Positions 54,199 to 63,551 of a stretch of DNA of 64,000 nucleotides are shown piece after piece (the stretch's first letter is position 1; every line of letters starts with the position of its first letter). Made by a program: the position numbers and the translations under genes. Source of the DNA: Colwellia sp. PAMC 21821 (GTDB lineage Bacteria; Pseudomonadota; Gammaproteobacteria; Enterobacterales; Alteromonadaceae); assembly GCF_002077175.1 (NCBI RefSeq), contig NZ_CP014943.1:2046001-2110000 (forward strand). Reading direction: 5' to 3'. A model generated the notes under the pieces. That model was not told the DNA's origin. It saw only the letters and a program-made list of their open reading frames with translations, and made no database searches.

Positions 54199-55128
54199 TT
54201 ACAACGGCTTTATCTCAGGTTTACTGGTTAGCACCTGCGCATAATATTCCAGTAACAGCGCACGTAGTCTTAATAGTCCTTTACCTTTATTCACGGTTTT
54301 CCACGCTAGAAACAAGTCGATACTTTGCTGCTGGTTTTGGGTTTTCAATGCCACCAGTTGTCCTGAATCTATATAGTCCACAACTCTTGCTTTTGGCAAG
54401 AAACCCACGCCAATACCCGCAACAATAGCTTGAATTTTTTGTTCAACACTCGCGACATAAAAATGTCGACTTTGGTCAATTAAATTAGCTGACCACGGCA
54501 CGGAACTTTTCGATGAGTCATGTACAATCACCGTACGATAATCGGCAATATCGCTATGGGTGATCGGCAGCGTAAAGTGGCTTAATTCATGATGTTTGGC
54601 CGCGACTAATAGACTATCCAATTCGCATATTTTTAACGCCCTAATGCCTGCTTGGTTCGGCACTGGCGAAGGCACGCCAATAAGTAAGTCGACTTTATCT
54701 TCTATTAACGCTTCCCAAGTGCCATTCATGACTTGCTCGCATATATCTATTTCAACGTTAGGGTGCTCATGCAAAAATTGCTGTAAGCATTGCATGATTG
54801 GCGCTACAGCAATAATGGAGTCGAAAGCTATTCTAATTTTTGGCTCCCAGCCATGTGCCAGCGTTTGTGTTTGTTCTGTCACTTTACTAACAGCCGCTAA
54901 AATTTTTCTCCCTTCTAGCAATAAATGCTTACCCGCGGGCGTAAGCACAGAACGCCGTCCTTGCCTGACAAATAAAGTAACTGATAATTGCTCTTCAAGT
55001 TTTTGCACTATATATGACAGTGCAGAAGGCACTTTATTTAATTGCTCAGCTGCAGACGCAAAACTGCCTCGATTATCAATAGCGTCAAGTACGAGGAGTG
55101 CTTCTAAAGAGAGTGGTGAACTATTCAT
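54199..55128 (-). CDS. LysR-family transcriptional regulator
   Basis: A 309-residue LTTR: N-terminal winged helix-turn-helix (about 6-65, SFASAAEQLNKVPSALSYIVQKLE) and a C-terminal substrate-binding-like effector domain (about 92-300). It is divergent from the DoxX and pirin genes and probably regulates them through the palindrome at 55147-55176. The inducer is unknown. Confidence 0.92.
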   Translation of the reverse strand: MNSSPLSLEALLVLDAIDNRGSFASAAEQLNKVPSALSYIVQKLEEQLSVTLFVRQGRRSVLTPAGKHLLLEGRKILAAVSKVTEQTQTLAHGWEPKIRIAFDSIIAVAPIMQCLQQFLHEHPNVEIDICEQVMNGTWEALIEDKVDLLIGVPSPVPNQAGIRALKICELDSLLVAAKHHELSHFTLPITHSDIADYRTVIVHDSSKSSVPWSANLIDQSRHFYVASVEQKIQAIVAGIGVGFLPKARVVDYIDSGQLVALKTQNQQQSIDLFLAWKTVNKGKGLLRLRALLLEYYAQVLTSKPEIKPL

Positions 55129-55146
55129 TATTTTGTCTTTTTAGTA

Positions 55147-55176
55147 TTGTTCAAAAAATTTGAATGAATTGAACAA
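55147..55176. promoter_or_regulatory. Candidate LysR operator between the LysR and DoxX genes
   Basis: TTGTTCAA (55147-55154) and TTGAACAA (55169-55176) form an 8-bp inverted repeat with centres 22 bp apart, just upstream of the LysR start and about 75 bp before DoxX. Dyad symmetry in such a divergent promoter is typical for LTTR autoregulation. Confidence 0.55.
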
Positions 55177-55249
55177 ATTTCAGGGGTTATTCAACAATAA
55201 CTCAACTTGTAGAATAATCACATCTAAAACATATAGCGAAAGCGAGAAC

Positions 55250-55696
55250 ATGATGAACAATTCAATTATTAAGAACATATTAAAGACAGATAACAGTGTT
55301 TCAACCTTACCCCTGCGTATTATTGCTGGAATAATTTTTGCCGCACATGGCGCACAAAAATTATTTGCGTGGTTTGGTGGTTACGGGTTAGACGGCACAG
55401 GGCAATGGATGGAATCAATAGGTTTAGGGCCCGGCTACTTAATGGCGCTAACGGTAGGCAGTGTAGAGTTTTTTGGTGGTATATTACTGATCTTAGGCTT
55501 ATTAACCAGACCAACCAGCGCAGTGCTGGCAATAACTATGGTGGTTGCCATTATTAAAGTACATTTAGCGAATGGCTTATTTATGGCGAATAATGGTTAT
55601 GAGTTTGCTTTAGCGTTGTTAGCAATGAGTGTCGCTTTAGCTATTCATGGTGCGGGTAAATACTCGGTTGATCAGACGTTCAGTCAAAAGCTTTAA
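55250..55696 (+). CDS. DoxX-family membrane protein
   Basis: About 148 residues, four hydrophobic helices, with the family segments LPLRIIAGIIFAAHGAQKLF and GSVEFFGGILLILGLLTR. DoxX proteins are quinone-related or thiol-redox-associated membrane proteins; the precise function is unclear. I use ATG 55250, as it lies next to the AGCGAGA ribosome-site region; the frame is open further upstream through a TTG at 55160 that would overlap the operator. A pirin gene follows 75 bp later, probably in the same operon. Confidence 0.88.
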   Translation: MMNNSIIKNILKTDNSVSTLPLRIIAGIIFAAHGAQKLFAWFGGYGLDGTGQWMESIGLGPGYLMALTVGSVEFFGGILLILGLLTRPTSAVLAITMVVAIIKVHLANGLFMANNGYEFALALLAMSVALAIHGAGKYSVDQTFSQKL

Positions 55697-55771
55697 ACAA
55701 TTTAACAAGAAACACCCGTAACATCATTATTTTACGGGTGTCTGCAAACAATAAAGAATGTAGGAAAACTC

Positions 55772-56479
55772 GTGATTAAACATTATCCATTTCAGCAGCT
55801 TGGTACAGCTAAATATAGTTGGTTGAAAACCCATCATCATTTCAGCTTTGCACACTATTACAACCCAAGAAGAATGGGCTTTGGTTGCTTACGTGTTATC
55901 AACGATGATTGGATAGCACCTAATACTGGCTTTCCAGAGCATCCACATAAGAACATGGAAATTATTAGCTTTATTCGCACGGGCGCTATTTCACATCAAG
56001 ATAGTCGAGGTAATCAAGGCGTAACTTCTGCAGGCGAAGTGCAAGTAATGAGTGCAGGTAAGGGCATATTGCATTCAGAGTATAATCGCAGCGAAAAACC
56101 GACGACTATGTTTCAAATTTGGATAGAGCCGAATAAACAAAATATAGCGCCGCGATGGGATAGCATGGCTTTTCCTAAAGCTGTAAATAACACAAGCTTG
56201 CCTATGGTTGTCTCGGGTTATGAGGATGATCGTCAGCACGCTTTATTTATTCAGCAACAAGCACGTATTTTTGCTGGGAAAGTAAAGCAAGGTAGCGAGC
56301 TAACTCATGAGATAAAGCATCAAGTCTATGTTATTGCCTCGCGAGGTAAATTTTCGGTGGTAGACAAAAAGCAAAGCGTTAATATGTCAAAAGGCGATGG
56401 TGCAGAAATCACCCAAACAAAGTTAATAACGATCCGCGCAATAACAGATTGTGAAATCATTATTATTGATGCGCCATAG
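55772..56479 (+). CDS. Pirin-family bicupin protein
   Basis: A 235-residue pirin. Metal-binding residues are intact: His57 and His59 in PEHPHKNME, and His101/Glu103 in GILHSEYN. Size and motifs are close to E. coli YhhW, which has quercetin 2,3-dioxygenase activity in vitro; the cellular role is unclear and often linked to oxidative stress. The start is GTG with AGGAAA upstream. It follows DoxX under the divergent LysR regulator; DoxX-pirin pairing is common in proteobacteria. Confidence 0.9.
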   Translation: MIKHYPFQQLGTAKYSWLKTHHHFSFAHYYNPRRMGFGCLRVINDDWIAPNTGFPEHPHKNMEIISFIRTGAISHQDSRGNQGVTSAGEVQVMSAGKGILHSEYNRSEKPTTMFQIWIEPNKQNIAPRWDSMAFPKAVNNTSLPMVVSGYEDDRQHALFIQQQARIFAGKVKQGSELTHEIKHQVYVIASRGKFSVVDKKQSVNMSKGDGAEITQTKLITIRAITDCEIIIIDAP

Positions 56480-56504
56480 TGCCAAACTACGATCGTGATT
56501 CAGT

Positions 56505-57440
56505 TTATGCCAATACATCGCTTGTTAAAATGCCCTTATTTACCAATTGCTGCAAAATTGCATGGCATTTTGTACGAAAGGTATCACGTAATAAGCGTAC
56601 TGCTGGTGTTATTGATTGTCGGCTTGGACAAATAATCCATAACTCAGTGGCTGTGGGGTGAAAGTCAGGTAAAACATTGACTAGTTCCCCCGAGAGTAGG
56701 TGACTGGCAACGTCTAATGACGACTTCGTCGCGAGACCATGTCCAGCAACACACCAACGTCTTACAAGGTCACCATCGTTACCCGCACGATTACCTCTCA
56801 TTTTAACTTTAAACTTTTCGTCATTATGACTAAAGTGCCAAACATCGTGAATTATGTCGCTAATTTGATAGAAAAGCCCGTGATATGTCACTAAGTCATG
56901 TGGGTGTTTCGGTATACCTTGTCGTGCTAAATAATCCGGACTCGCACACAACAAGCGTGGGACATTACAAACTTTAAAGCCATACATATTTGAGTCGGTG
57001 GGCGAACCGTAGCGTAACGCGATATCGATTGAATCGCGATAGAAGTCGATATTGCTATCACTGAGGTTAACTTTCAAGCTGACCGCGCTGTGGTTTTGCA
57101 TAAACTCATCCAGCCAGGGAATGACAACATTACGGCCTAAATCAGACGATATGCCAATACGTAGTTCGCCATCAACAATATCAAGGTCATCTTTAACGTG
57201 CTGTTTTGCTTTATTAAGCATGTCTAAGGCTTGCTGACAATGCGGAATATAACGTTCTCCAGCGCTACTTAAACGTAAGCTACGCGTGGTGCGGATAAAC
57301 AAGTCAGCACCTAGCGCCCGTTCTACTCGTTTAATCGCGGCACTTGCTGTAGCGGTTTGCATGTTCAAACTTGCTGCAGCGTCTGTAATACTGCGAAATT
57401 TTGCTACTTTAAGAATAACCTGAAGGTCAGCTAACTGCAT
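56505..57440 (-). CDS. LysR-family transcriptional regulator
   Basis: About 311 residues with an N-terminal helix-turn-helix (about 6-60, SITDAAASLNMQTATASAAIKRVE) and an LTTR effector domain. It resembles the AaeR/DmlR-like subgroup often paired with reductase genes. The start at 57440 is the first ATG before the helix-turn-helix; a TTG 30 bp further upstream is in frame. It is divergent from the zinc-type MDR reductase and likely controls it. Its 3' end approaches the pirin gene convergently. Confidence 0.92.
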   Translation of the reverse strand: MQLADLQVILKVAKFRSITDAAASLNMQTATASAAIKRVERALGADLFIRTTRSLRLSSAGERYIPHCQQALDMLNKAKQHVKDDLDIVDGELRIGISSDLGRNVVIPWLDEFMQNHSAVSLKVNLSDSNIDFYRDSIDIALRYGSPTDSNMYGFKVCNVPRLLCASPDYLARQGIPKHPHDLVTYHGLFYQISDIIHDVWHFSHNDEKFKVKMRGNRAGNDGDLVRRWCVAGHGLATKSSLDVASHLLSGELVNVLPDFHPTATELWIICPSRQSITPAVRLLRDTFRTKCHAILQQLVNKGILTSDVLA

Positions 57441-57585
57441 ATTGTCAAATTTATATTGATAATGATTCAATAATTATGCTGTTTATCTACAGTAAATCAA
57501 GCGCTATTATGTACCCAAGTTAAAGCGTATGTACGCACACAGATAATAAATAAGACAATAAACAAGCCAATAAATAAGCGAGAAA

Positions 57586-58629
57586 ATGATGAAAGCAATT
57601 GGATATACTCAATCGTTACCGGTAAATAACGTAGCGTCGTTAATGGATATAGAAATACCACAACCGGTTGCTAGCGGCCGTGATTTATTAGTGAAAGTAT
57701 CAGCAATAGCGGTTAATCCGGTCGATTACAAAGTGCGCCTAAAAGCACAACCCGATAAAGGCGAATATAAAGTATTAGGTTGGGATGCTGTGGGCGAGGT
57801 GGTTGCTGTGGGTGAAGATGTTACTGAATTTTCGCCGGGTGACGCCGTTTATTATGCCGGTGATATTACTCGCCAAGGCAGTAACGCAGAGTACCAATTA
57901 GTTGATGAACGAATTGTCGGTAAAAAACCAAAAAGTTTATCTGTTGCAGAAGCTGCAGCATTGCCATTAACGGCGATCACCGCATGGGAAATGTTATTTG
58001 AGCATTTAACGATTAAGCAACAAGCGCCAACAAGTACTGATAAGTCTAACGAAGTACTCTTAGTCGTTGGTGCTGCAGGTGGTGTGGGATCTATTTTAGT
58101 GCAATTGGCGAAAGCAATTACCGGTGCAACCATTATTGCCACGGCATCTCGCGAAAGCTCTCAAGCGTGGGTCAAGGAATTGGGTGCCGATTTTGTTGTT
58201 GATCACAGTAAGCCGCTAAAGCCTCAAATTGATGCTTTAGTTGACAATGGGGTTATCGGGCAGGTAACACATGTCGCCAGTTTGAATAGTACCGCGGCAT
58301 ATTTTGATACTTACATTGAATTGTTAGTCCCGTTTGGAAAAATAGCGATGATTGACGATCCTGAAACACCATTAGATATTATGAAAATGAAACCTAAAAG
58401 CTTATCGTTTCATATCGAATTTATGTTTGCTCGTTCAATGTTTAATGCCGCTGATATTCAAGAGCAAGGTCGCTTGTTAAATCGTGTCGCTGCGCTTATT
58501 GAACAAGGTTATATTCAAACCACAATAGGTAAAAACTTAGGCACCATTAATGCGGAAAACTTAAGAGCAGCGCACCAAGAGTTAGAGTCTGGTAAATCAA
58601 TAGGTAAGTTGGTTCTAGAAGGCTTTTAA
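57586..58629 (+). CDS. MDR-superfamily zinc-type alcohol dehydrogenase/quinone reductase
   Basis: A 347-residue medium-chain dehydrogenase/reductase. N-terminal GroES-like domain (DLLVKVSAIAVNPVDYKVR) and a Rossmann domain with VVGAAGGVGSILVQLAKA for NADPH. The catalytic zinc cysteine and histidine of classical alcohol dehydrogenases are absent at the usual places (VNPVDYK), so it belongs to the zinc-free quinone-oxidoreductase-like branch despite the family name. It probably reduces quinones or enones in detoxification. A divergent LysR gene is the likely regulator. Confidence 0.9.
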   Translation: MMKAIGYTQSLPVNNVASLMDIEIPQPVASGRDLLVKVSAIAVNPVDYKVRLKAQPDKGEYKVLGWDAVGEVVAVGEDVTEFSPGDAVYYAGDITRQGSNAEYQLVDERIVGKKPKSLSVAEAAALPLTAITAWEMLFEHLTIKQQAPTSTDKSNEVLLVVGAAGGVGSILVQLAKAITGATIIATASRESSQAWVKELGADFVVDHSKPLKPQIDALVDNGVIGQVTHVASLNSTAAYFDTYIELLVPFGKIAMIDDPETPLDIMKMKPKSLSFHIEFMFARSMFNAADIQEQGRLLNRVAALIEQGYIQTTIGKNLGTINAENLRAAHQELESGKSIGKLVLEGF

Positions 58630-58712
58630 AGCAGCTATAGTTGAGACGAACAAAGCTTATTAACAGCTTCCAAATGTTAAATTTATACTTTTTAGCGGGT
58701 TAGTTAATTTAG

Positions 58713-58746
58713 AATCACAGGTGAAATTAATCCATCACCTGTGATT
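58713..58746. terminator. 12-bp hairpin downstream of the MDR reductase gene
   Basis: AATCACAGGTGA (58713-58724) and TCACCTGTGATT (58735-58746), a perfect 12-bp stem with a 10-nt loop. No T-tract follows. It is 84 bp past the reductase stop. The rest of the 58630-58961 gap holds nothing I recognise. Confidence 0.5.
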
Positions 58747-58961
58747 TAAGCGAGGGTTGGCTCGATTCAAATTTAGTACAGTTTATTACAGTCTAGAAAC
58801 TAAAAGGGCAATAGGTCATTAATCTCACGATATTGTGTACAAATTTTCGTCTGAAGCATTGAAAAACACCAACAACAGCATTACTGGTAGCACGATACTT
58901 TCTTACATTGTGATATGCTATTTATAAGTTAAATACAAACTCATAGAGATGGACGACCTAC

Positions 58962-60008
58962 GTGACTTTACTTTTTATTTATTTAGCCATTGCTATTGGA
59001 GTGTCTTTTTTGTGCTCGATACTAGAGGCGGTTTTATTATCGATAACGCCTAGTTTTGTAGAGCAAATCCAAACCATTAAGCCAAAGCATGGCGCAGTTT
59101 TAGCAAAAGTTAAAACGCGTTTAGAAGAGTCTCTTGCCAGTATATTAATTCTTAATACGTTTGCTCATACTATGGGCGCTGCAGGTGTTGGTGCACAAGC
59201 CATTGGCATATTTGGCGAAAAGTGGGAAACCCTAATTGCGGTGCTGCTAACCTTGGTTATTTTGTATTTTTCAGAAATTATTCCTAAAACGTTAGGGGCA
59301 ACATTTTGGCGTAATTTGGCCATACCTTCTGCTTTTGTAATTACTTGGTTAGTAAGAATTGTTTACCCACTTGTTTGGTTATCAACGCGGTTAACACGTT
59401 CGTTCCATAAAGGTAAAGACAACGAAATTACCCGAGAAGAAATTATAGCCTTAGCGTCACTAAGCTATAAAGATGGCAGTTTGTTCTCGCAAGAAAATGA
59501 ATATTTATCAAACATACTAAATTTACGCGAATTACACACCGGAGATGTGTTCACACCTCGCACTGTAGTGCACATGTTACATCAAGACATAACCGTAACC
59601 ACTGCATTAAATCATGAAAAAACGAGTCAATTTACTCGTATACCTGTTTACGGAAATACTATCGATGATATTACCGGCAAAGTAATCAAAGGTGATTTGT
59701 ATGAAGCTGAGCGCAGCGGGCACGGCGATGAAGCCATTAGTAAGTTTGTTATTCCGCTAACTGCGGTATCTGAAAAACTACCTGTTCAGCAATTATTAGA
59801 TATGTTCATTAAAAACCATATCCACATCTACTCAGTTGAAGATGAATATGGTCAAACATCAGGCATTGTTACCTTAGAGGACGCCATTGAAACGCTGTTA
59901 GGGCGTGAAATAGTTGACGAAAGCGATGCCGTAACTGACATGCAAGCATTAGCGCGTGATAAATATCGCGAACGATTAAGAGAACTTAAGCAGAACAATA
60001 GTGATTAA
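58962..60008 (+). CDS. CNNM/CorC-type transporter (DUF21 + CBS)
   Basis: A 348-residue integral membrane protein. A DUF21 domain with four hydrophobic helices (about 1-150; the EIIPKTLGA motif near 107 is a family hallmark) is followed by a CBS pair (about 190-320). There is no C-terminal CorC_HlyC domain, so it is the short form. The family exports magnesium or other cations. The start codon is GTG; no ATG is in frame nearby. Confidence 0.88.
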   Translation: MTLLFIYLAIAIGVSFLCSILEAVLLSITPSFVEQIQTIKPKHGAVLAKVKTRLEESLASILILNTFAHTMGAAGVGAQAIGIFGEKWETLIAVLLTLVILYFSEIIPKTLGATFWRNLAIPSAFVITWLVRIVYPLVWLSTRLTRSFHKGKDNEITREEIIALASLSYKDGSLFSQENEYLSNILNLRELHTGDVFTPRTVVHMLHQDITVTTALNHEKTSQFTRIPVYGNTIDDITGKVIKGDLYEAERSGHGDEAISKFVIPLTAVSEKLPVQQLLDMFIKNHIHIYSVEDEYGQTSGIVTLEDAIETLLGREIVDESDAVTDMQALARDKYRERLRELKQNNSD

Positions 60009-60193
60009 TCCTATATAAACGCCTATTTTTCGATAGTTCAAAGACCTTGACGACTATTACTATGATCTCGTTTGAATATTAATGGCTATTTTTAGGTTAT
60101 CTGCCGTATCGCTAGATGATTATTTATTTATTGTGTGAACCAAAAGAAAAACGCTTACGTATTATTTCTCAAGATATTAAGGAGAAGTATACA

Positions 60194-60721
60194 ATGCGCA
60201 CAATAATTTACATATTTGGATTACTGTTATTAACGGGTTGTAGCAGCCAATATCCGAATAAAGATATTACCGGACAAATCTTCCCAGCCGTTGTTGGTTC
60301 TACATTAGAAAAAACATCACTGTCTATTCCAAGCGATTTAACTGATGACTTAACACTGCTGTTGATTGGTTACGTGCAGAATTCACAATTTGATATTGAC
60401 CGTTGGTTAATTGCATTAGATGTGACGGAAACCAATGTAAAAGTTTATGAAGTACCGACTATTCAAGGGTTATTTCCTGAAATGTTTAGCACCGTAATTG
60501 ATAATGGAATGCGTGCGGGTATCCCAAAGCCGTTATGGCAAGGGGTAGTGACTATTTACGATGATGGTGAAAAAATTCAGGCATTTACCGGTAACGAAAA
60601 TGCTGCCAATACCAGAGTTGTGTTGTTAAATAGTGAAGGTGAAATATTATATTTTTATGATCAAGGTTTCGCGGTAGACGCACTGAACAAGTTAAGGTCG
60701 GCATTAATTGCTAACAAGTAA
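60194..60721 (+). CDS. Lipoprotein, possibly thioredoxin-like fold
   Basis: About 175 residues. Signal sequence with lipobox LTGC (Cys about 16) and SSQ after it. The mature part has a weak ATP10/thioredoxin-like look (SLSIPSDLTDDLTLLLIGY, then NTRVVLLNSEGEILYFYDQGF), but no CxxC. AAGGAGAAG lies 8 nt before ATG 60194; the frame is open upstream without support. The function is unknown. It follows the CNNM gene by 185 bp and may be separate. Confidence 0.7.
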   Translation: MRTIIYIFGLLLLTGCSSQYPNKDITGQIFPAVVGSTLEKTSLSIPSDLTDDLTLLLIGYVQNSQFDIDRWLIALDVTETNVKVYEVPTIQGLFPEMFSTVIDNGMRAGIPKPLWQGVVTIYDDGEKIQAFTGNENAANTRVVLLNSEGEILYFYDQGFAVDALNKLRSALIANK

Positions 60722-60740
60722 TAGCGAAAATAAAAACCTA

Positions 60741-60780
60741 TCCTCTTTACGTAAGCATTTAACCTAGCTTATGCAGAGGA
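60741..60780. terminator. Hairpin between convergent genes
   Basis: TCCTCT (60741-60746) pairs with AGAGGA (60775-60780), reinforced by inner GTAAGC/GCTTAT pairing and outer AACC/GGTT. It lies between the lipoprotein and the OstA-like gene. The following T-rich tail is interrupted. Confidence 0.5.
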
Positions 60781-60838
60781 CTTGGTTTGTTTGTAGATAC
60801 CGTTTGTAATGGATAAAATTAAGTTACATTTGTGATGA

Positions 60839-61180
60839 CTACTGATAGGTAAAAGTAACTTTATCCATTTTAGCTATTAAACCTTGCTGTGAAGGTATAA
60901 AGGTTACGCGATCTGTTTTCGCAACAGCGTTGTTGAGAATAATTTCAACATCGCCTTCCATCACGGTTTTTCCGTTTTGAAACGAGGCATGGCTCGATTT
61001 AGTTGATAAATTACCCTTAGCGAAGGCAATTCTAACATTGCCTGTGTATATGTGGCGCTTACTGTCGGGCGATATTTCTTGTGATTTTGCAGTGATTTGC
61101 ATTTCATTTGCAGACGCGAAGCCCGATAAAGCACTTAGAAATACAGCGGTTGAAAGCGTTACTTTTTTAATTAATTTCAT
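60839..61180 (-). CDS. Small OstA/LptA-like periplasmic protein
   Basis: About 113 residues with a signal peptide (about 1-24) and a single LptA/OstA-like beta-jellyroll segment (ISPDSKRHIYTGNVRIAF, KTVMEGDVEIIL). Real LptA is about 185 residues and encoded next to lptB/lptC; this one is shorter and isolated, so it is a paralogue of unknown role rather than the LPS-transport LptA. The start at 61180 has AGGAGA upstream. Confidence 0.75.
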   Translation of the reverse strand: MKLIKKVTLSTAVFLSALSGFASANEMQITAKSQEISPDSKRHIYTGNVRIAFAKGNLSTKSSHASFQNGKTVMEGDVEIILNNAVAKTDRVTFIPSQQGLIAKMDKVTFTYQ

Positions 61181-61520
61181 CTTGATTCTCCTACCTAGAT
61201 TCATTAAATACTGCTTAAGCTCACAGACACCTTACTAAATTTTTAACGGATTAACATGGTTAATTTTCAACATTCATAATAACTTCACAATCGAAATTTG
61301 GCTGATTAACTTGCAGCGCTTGTTTTAAAAGAGTTAGCGGTAGCCTCCATCGTTTCACTTATCGATGAAGCATCAATATAACCACATTAATGCGTACTAG
61401 TTGGTTTGATGGGGTCGTTGCGTAGCATCATTTAAAGTCATTGCTATTGCCAATGATACTTTAGCTTTGCAGGAGTATTTTTATCGCTAATATACGTTTT
61501 TCAGCAAAATGTTGTAATGG
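61181..61520. other. Intergenic region with a weak stem
   Basis: 340 bp between co-directional genes. The only structure I see is an imperfect stem near 61433-61463 (AAAGTCATTG...CAATGATACTTT) that could terminate the upstream lipase-like gene on the leftward strand. Confidence 0.35.
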
Positions 61521-62177
61521 CTAATGCTCAAACTTACCTTGCTTAAGGTAATTAATAACTTGCTCGATAACTGCGTCATTTCGCATCATAAATACATGAG
61601 TGGTTGGCATTTCAATGTGATCATTCATGCCCTCAACTTTAGTGCTTTCGACAGATACTTTACCATCATCAGTATCTGGAATAAGTGAAGATAACAGTAA
61701 GTTTATGCTTTGAGTGCCGGCGATAATACCGACATCAAAATTAGCTTTACCTAATTGATTAGGCACGCTTAGTGCTCCAGTACCTAATTGCATACCCGCA
61801 TCGCCATTCACCAAATGAAAACCGGGCATATTGCCAAGCTTGTCGACAATTTCAGTACCTTTGTTTGGTGGTCCTAACATCACCACTTTATTGAGGCTTT
61901 TGATGCTATGGTTGCTCAGAAACTGCCGCACTAAAATACCGCCCATAGAATGAGTAACAAAGCTTACGGGCATGCCTTCGCATTTGGTTAGCGCTTCTGC
62001 AATAGTTTTTTCAGCTAGCTGTTCTATAGGGTAAGCACGCGAAGGATAGTCGATGTTTAACACTTTATAGCCTTGCTCAGTTAAGCGCTCTGCCATTTTG
62101 TCCATTGAATGTGCTGAACGTGCTAAACCGTGCAATAAAATAACACATTCTGTTGTTGGCATATTCATATCTTTCAT
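61521..62177 (-). CDS. Alpha/beta-hydrolase, lipase/PGAP1-like
   Basis: A 218-residue hydrolase. The oxyanion region LLHGLARSAHSM and nucleophile motif VTHSMGG (G/T-x-S-x-G, Ser about 79) are clear; a late His (about 195) is the likely base. It resembles the small triacylglycerol-lipase/PGAP1-like esterases common in Alteromonadales. No signal peptide, so it is cytosolic. The substrate is unknown. Isolated on the leftward strand. Confidence 0.85.
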   Translation of the reverse strand: MKDMNMPTTECVILLHGLARSAHSMDKMAERLTEQGYKVLNIDYPSRAYPIEQLAEKTIAEALTKCEGMPVSFVTHSMGGILVRQFLSNHSIKSLNKVVMLGPPNKGTEIVDKLGNMPGFHLVNGDAGMQLGTGALSVPNQLGKANFDVGIIAGTQSINLLLSSLIPDTDDGKVSVESTKVEGMNDHIEMPTTHVFMMRNDAVIEQVINYLKQGKFEH

Positions 62178-62281
62178 TTGTCATTCCAACGGTTGAAGCT
62201 AGTTTTTTACGAAAATTAACGAGGTTTCAGACTCGATAGCTTAATAAAATAAACATCAATTTTAATGTTAAAGCATGAAGT

Positions 62282-62320
62282 TATAAAGCCCAATATATGA
62301 ATCTTATTTTGGGCTTTATA
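62282..62320 (-). terminator. Hairpin after the EEP nuclease gene
   Basis: TATAAAGCCCA (62282-62292) pairs with TGGGCTTTATA (62310-62320). On the leftward strand it starts 7 nt past the stop codon at 62327. The T-tract is short. Confidence 0.65.
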
Positions 62321-62326
62321 AATAGC

Positions 62327-63226
62327 TTACAAAACTAATTCTACCGAAATAGGGCAGTGGTCGCTAAGTTTTTGACTAAGTTCACGAGTATATTTTGGTT
62401 CGAAAACTAACTGGTCAAATGAATTCTCGACATACCGTGCTTTTGCTTTTGGATCAAAAATTATATGGTCGATATAGTCTTTGTAATAACCGCCCCAACA
62501 TTTAGACTCTGCTTTAATTGTTGGAGCCCAAAGTGCTTCTGCACCCTCGTCATCAATGGTTTGCCATAAGCCTTGTACTTCACTGTAATTTAATGAAATA
62601 TCTTTTACAAAACGACGATTAAAGTCACCTAATAATATAAAAGGGACGCCTTCTTTCGCACGTGCATCAACCCAAGCTTCTAGTGGTTTAGCTTGCTTAG
62701 CAAGTTCAGCACAGGCCGTTTTTGCATAGGCTTCTTTTTCATTCGTGTTGGGCATTTTAGCTATGCTAGTTTGGTCAAGTGCTTTATCAAAACAGCCTGA
62801 TTTCATGTGTACAGCTAATAAACGCACACTTTTACCGTCTTTAGTTAAGGTAACGTCCATGCCTCGGCGTGCAAGGCCTTGATCAAGTTCACGATATTCA
62901 ACCGCTGTGGCTTTATAGCCGCTGCTTTTTCTTACCGCTACGCCAACACGTTGTACCCAGTCTTTGGTTGTGAAGAAATAGTCGTATTCATCACCAAAAA
63001 CTTTTGCTGCCCATTTTGCACTTTCCACCTCTTGCAAGGCAATGACGTCAGCGTCTAATTCTCGCGCATAACGCGCTAATTTTTGATAATCAACATCTTT
63101 GCGCTGATTATATTCATGAGAGCCCAACCAGGCGATATTCCATGAAGCGACTTTTAAGGTTTCAGCAAAAGCTGATGTGCTTAAAAGTGTTAGTGCGATG
63201 ATAATAAAACTAATAAATTTTGTCAT
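62327..63226 (-). CDS. Secreted EEP-family endonuclease/exonuclease/phosphatase
   Basis: A 299-residue protein with a signal peptide (about 1-21). All EEP catalytic motifs appear: NIAWLG, LQEVES, HMKSGC, GDFNRR and the C-terminal SDHCP. These enzymes cleave nucleic acids or phosphoesters with Mg; this one is exported and may be an extracellular nuclease for phosphorus scavenging. Two cysteines near the middle may form a disulfide. Monocistronic. Confidence 0.9.
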   Translation of the reverse strand: MTKFISFIIIALTLLSTSAFAETLKVASWNIAWLGSHEYNQRKDVDYQKLARYARELDADVIALQEVESAKWAAKVFGDEYDYFFTTKDWVQRVGVAVRKSSGYKATAVEYRELDQGLARRGMDVTLTKDGKSVRLLAVHMKSGCFDKALDQTSIAKMPNTNEKEAYAKTACAELAKQAKPLEAWVDARAKEGVPFILLGDFNRRFVKDISLNYSEVQGLWQTIDDEGAEALWAPTIKAESKCWGGYYKDYIDHIIFDPKAKARYVENSFDQLVFEPKYTRELSQKLSDHCPISVELVL

Positions 63227-63551
63227 GACGTTATTCTAGATTGTTCATTGGGCAGCTATAGTAACCGCTGTTAAAGCAAATTCAAGTAAAGTGTGTAGTT
63301 TTTAGGAGCTAGCAATACTGCTGTATTTGATTTTGTATTGATATTTATCGGTGCTTTTAGTTAACGTTATTTTACGATTTAAATTATAAAGGGGTTAGTA
63401 GCCCCTTATTTTGAGAAACAGCAATTTAAGTCATTTAATCGTAGCCTGAAAAATTAAAGCTGACTAAATTTGTCGAACTAGCTTATGACCATCATGTTCA
63501 CACCTAAGCCTAACGTTGGCTTAACTAAACTTATGATCTTTTATCATGCTA
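63227..63551. other. Intergenic region with a hairpin
   Basis: 325 bp between two leftward genes. AAGGGG/CCCCTT (63389-63394/63402-63407) forms a small G/C hairpin extended by A-T pairs; it probably ends the PepSY gene transcript. Nothing else is recognised. Confidence 0.45.
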
